This document shows, in pieces, positions 4,972 through 6,947 of a DNA stretch of 6,947 nt. How positions within the stretch are numbered: position 1 is the first letter of the stretch; every line of letters begins with the position of its first letter. A program made the position numbers and the translations under genes. The notes below the pieces were generated by a model. It was given only the letters and a program-made list of their open reading frames with translations, ran no database searches and was not told the DNA's origin. Source of the DNA: an uncultured Coprococcus sp. (GTDB taxonomy: Bacteria; Bacillota; Clostridia; Lachnospirales; Lachnospiraceae); NCBI GenBank assembly GCA_900557435.1, contig USSH01000135.1:1-6947 (forward strand). The letters are read 5' to 3'.

Positions 4972-6947
4972 CTAATCCTCCTTATCCTCTGTCAAACTCT
5001 TGTCTATCATCGGATACGCTTTGTATCCGTCTACTACCTTAGGGCTGAACAGCACTTCCTTCAACCACGCCAGTGATCTCTCCCTCTCAGCCAGAAGTAT
5101 GCTGTTTACCTTGCTGTAATCAACAGGCTTTAACAGATCATCATTGCCCATGATCTCTGTAGCCTCATGTACATAATGCTCTCTTACCTGGAATACATCC
5201 ACAAGCGACTCAAATCTCGTTATTCCTCTTGATCTGTTTGCCATTCCAATAAAGTTTCTCTCGAATACAAGTGAGAAGCTGATTCCATGACAAGAATCTG
5301 TAACAACAAATTCAGCGTTTCTGAAGAAATTCAGCCAGTCCTCAACTGTTATATCGTCAACAATCTTATCGTCCATATCCATGATCGCTCTGTTCTTATT
5401 AGGATCCTTTGGACGTCCATCAAGGAGAACTACTACCTCAAGTCCAAGCTTCTCTGATACCTCAACCACAGCAGCTCTCTTCTCAGGTGTAGGATCAAGT
5501 ATATATGCGAGCATGTACTTGCCCTCGTGCTTTTTCTTTGCCTGGTCAGCCAGCGCATCGAATTCACTTCTCTCTGCTACGAATACAGGATCCAGAACTC
5601 TGACTGAATCAACATTGTACACATCCTTACATATCTGGACACCACTTGTCTCCCTGAGAGATATTCCATCAAATCTATGCATATATTCTGAGATCGTATC
5701 TCTGTCCTGCACGTTACAGAAGTCTTTTTCATGTCCAAATGAAGCTGAAAACGCAATCTTCTTCTTATCCGGATCTACAAAATCAAAGTAGAATGAATAT
5801 CCGAAGCCCTTGCTTATTCCTCTGTTCCATACCTGATCAGATCCCATGATGAATGCATCAACTATTGAATTGAGCTGCCTGAGATCCCTTATGGTATATC
5901 TCTTGCTTATATGATAATGTGCATTGGAGAATCTTCTTGCATGATTATCCTGCACCTCCACATCTCTTCCTGAGCCCGGCTTATCGATCATGAGGACCGA
6001 CAGGCCAAATGAACGTATTATCTGATGCAGCGCATAGTATGTTGCAACGCTTCCATAGTTTGTTCCAAACCATACACCATATATACCTACGTCATACTTG
6101 CCTCTGACCGCATAGTCAAATGCCTTCTCCATGGTAGCGCCATTGGCAATCTGCTCAAAGTAACGCTGTCTTGCCGGATGGTTCTTGAAACAGTGGTCAA
6201 ATGGCTGTCCTGTGCCCAGCACATCCTTGAGCGGAAGCGGCTTATTGAGAAGCAGCCCAGAAGCAATTGCCTCGTATATCTTAACGCCCTGCTCGCTGTT
6301 TACTGACACGATAGATGTACCCTTGCCATCTGTATATGCACTGTTATACTTTGCTACTCCCCAGAAATCTGCCAGGGTTATATCTCCCTGTCTTGGAAGC
6401 TTTGCAAATGCACAGTGGCCACAGAACTTTCTTGTGGATATACATGGCAGGAATGCCTTGTAGAACGGATCAAGTGTCCTTGTTCTGTGATATACTGTGC
6501 CATCTGTGTACTTAACAGTCATCTCTGTAGACCATCCAAAGTAATCCTTGTCTCTGAAGCCTACCTCAGCCACCTTGCCCTCATTCTTGCCATGATACCT
6601 GTTAAGATAATCATCGAACAGCTTTGGCGACGGACCTCCATGACACATCAGGTCGATCGTATAAAGGTTTGATATATCAACGTTCTTCAATGTTGCATAA
6701 AGTCCTGCAACCTGACATCCACATCCGCAGAACAGTACAGTTCTGCCCTCTTTTAATATTCTCTTTACATCCGCATATATCTTGGACGCGTCTGCCTGGA
6801 CATATTTGGATTTTCTGAGCTTGTCAAGATCATCCGGGTTCTCAACAATAAAGTGCTCGACCTTAAAATCATCTGTATATCCGGCTCCACACACAACGCC
6901 CCCCTGCTCAAATGCAAACTCTGCAAGCAGTGTGAATATTCCACCTG
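4972..6947 (-). CDS. F420-hydrogenase/dehydrogenase beta-like domain fused to polysaccharide pyruvyl transferase (5' end outside window)
   Basis: The 657 visible residues enter from the right edge with GGIFTLLAEFAFEQGGVV, an internal motif of the FrhB/FdhB beta-subunit family, so the GTG at 6894 is not the start; a ferredoxin-like 4Fe-4S segment is probably encoded beyond the edge. In visible numbering, FrhB-like residues run to about 280: SKYVQAD (46-52), FCGCGCQVAGL (72-82, usually GTPCQVAGL), CHGGPSP (101-107), CGHC (175-178) and DITLADFWGV (188-197). From about 284 the polysaccharide pyruvyl transferase domain follows: DVGIYGVWFGTNYGS, GSDQVWN (368-374), SLRE (429-432) and VTDSCHGISFSLVF (548-561). 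Pyruvyl transferases add a PEP-derived pyruvate ketal to sugars of cell-surface polymers; the flavin/FeS partner presumably supplies a redox step, with substrate unknown. The gene reads into the glf-derived start 5 bases downstream, which fits an exopolysaccharide operon. Its codon TAG 4974-4972 is the stop. Confidence 0.88.
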   Translation of the reverse strand, partial: GGIFTLLAEFAFEQGGVVCGAGYTDDFKVEHFIVENPDDLDKLRKSKYVQADASKIYADVKRILKEGRTVLFCGCGCQVAGLYATLKNVDISNLYTIDLMCHGGPSPKLFDDYLNRYHGKNEGKVAEVGFRDKDYFGWSTEMTVKYTDGTVYHRTRTLDPFYKAFLPCISTRKFCGHCAFAKLPRQGDITLADFWGVAKYNSAYTDGKGTSIVSVNSEQGVKIYEAIASGLLLNKPLPLKDVLGTGQPFDHCFKNHPARQRYFEQIANGATMEKAFDYAVRGKYDVGIYGVWFGTNYGSVATYYALHQIIRSFGLSVLMIDKPGSGRDVEVQDNHARRFSNAHYHISKRYTIRDLRQLNSIVDAFIMGSDQVWNRGISKGFGYSFYFDFVDPDKKKIAFSASFGHEKDFCNVQDRDTISEYMHRFDGISLRETSGVQICKDVYNVDSVRVLDPVFVAERSEFDALADQAKKKHEGKYMLAYILDPTPEKRAAVVEVSEKLGLEVVVLLDGRPKDPNKNRAIMDMDDKIVDDITVEDWLNFFRNAEFVVTDSCHGISFSLVFERNFIGMANRSRGITRFESLVDVFQVREHYVHEATEIMGNDDLLKPVDYSKVNSILLAERERSLAWLKEVLFSPKVVDGYKAYPMIDKSLTEDKED

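Noticed and set aside
6892..6894. GTG as the start of the pyruvyl transferase fusion gene
   Set aside because: The frame stays open to the window edge and the 17 upstream residues (GGIFTLLAEFAFEQGGV) match the conserved FrhB/FdhB family, so this GTG is an internal Val.
1..6947. CRISPR array, insertion sequence, tRNA, or defence/toxin system
   Set aside because: No regularly spaced repeats, transposase motifs, terminal inverted repeats, cloverleaf-like sequence or known defence domains were visible on either strand.

Overview
The window looks like chromosomal DNA from a gut-type member of the Clostridia, most likely a Lachnospiraceae relative. This is inferred from the moderate AT content, the strong AAGGAGG-type ribosome binding sites, the CIRCE heat-shock operator, the zinc-ribbon/membrane/FNGDG protein architecture and the SEC-C-clade type of methionine aminopeptidase. 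No rRNA or other taxonomic marker is present, so the family assignment is tentative.

Layout from left to right: (1) the last 35 codons of an unidentified plus-strand gene and its terminator (2-169). (2) A heat-shock control region with a perfect CIRCE operator, a good sigma-A promoter and a leader of about 105 nt, followed by htpG (361-2274, plus). (3) A strong two-way terminator (2318-2364) between convergent genes. (4) On the minus strand, one long reading frame (3974 down to 2370) encoding an N-terminal zinc ribbon, one membrane helix, an acidic linker and a C-terminal extracytoplasmic domain. It is cut by a single in-frame TAG at 3536-3534. (5) A minus-strand terminator (3993-4040) that touches the ribosome binding site of that gene. 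(6) On the minus strand, a chimeric gene (4966-4103) whose first ~46 codons are the start of UDP-galactopyranose mutase (glf) and whose remainder is a catalytically complete type I methionine aminopeptidase (map). (7) Immediately upstream of it, the 3' part of a large gene fusing an F420-hydrogenase/dehydrogenase beta-subunit-like domain to a polysaccharide pyruvyl transferase (6947-4972, running off the right edge).

How the genes relate: htpG is a stand-alone stress gene, probably under HrcA control. The pyruvyl transferase fusion and the glf-derived start are what one expects in an exopolysaccharide cluster. The map body is a housekeeping gene from elsewhere. The simplest reading is that a deletion or rearrangement joined the end of a polysaccharide cluster to map, through a short sequence shared by both genes (Y-T-E-x-I-E-G-I in glf, T-P-E-Q-I-E-G-I in map), keeping the frame open. 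The methionine aminopeptidase would then be translated from the glf ribosome binding site inside a polysaccharide operon. An assembly chimera would look the same and must be excluded.

The two observations most worth checking are this in-frame glf-map chimera and the single amber codon that splits an otherwise intact 535-codon frame. I saw no defence system, CRISPR array, mobile element or RNA gene.
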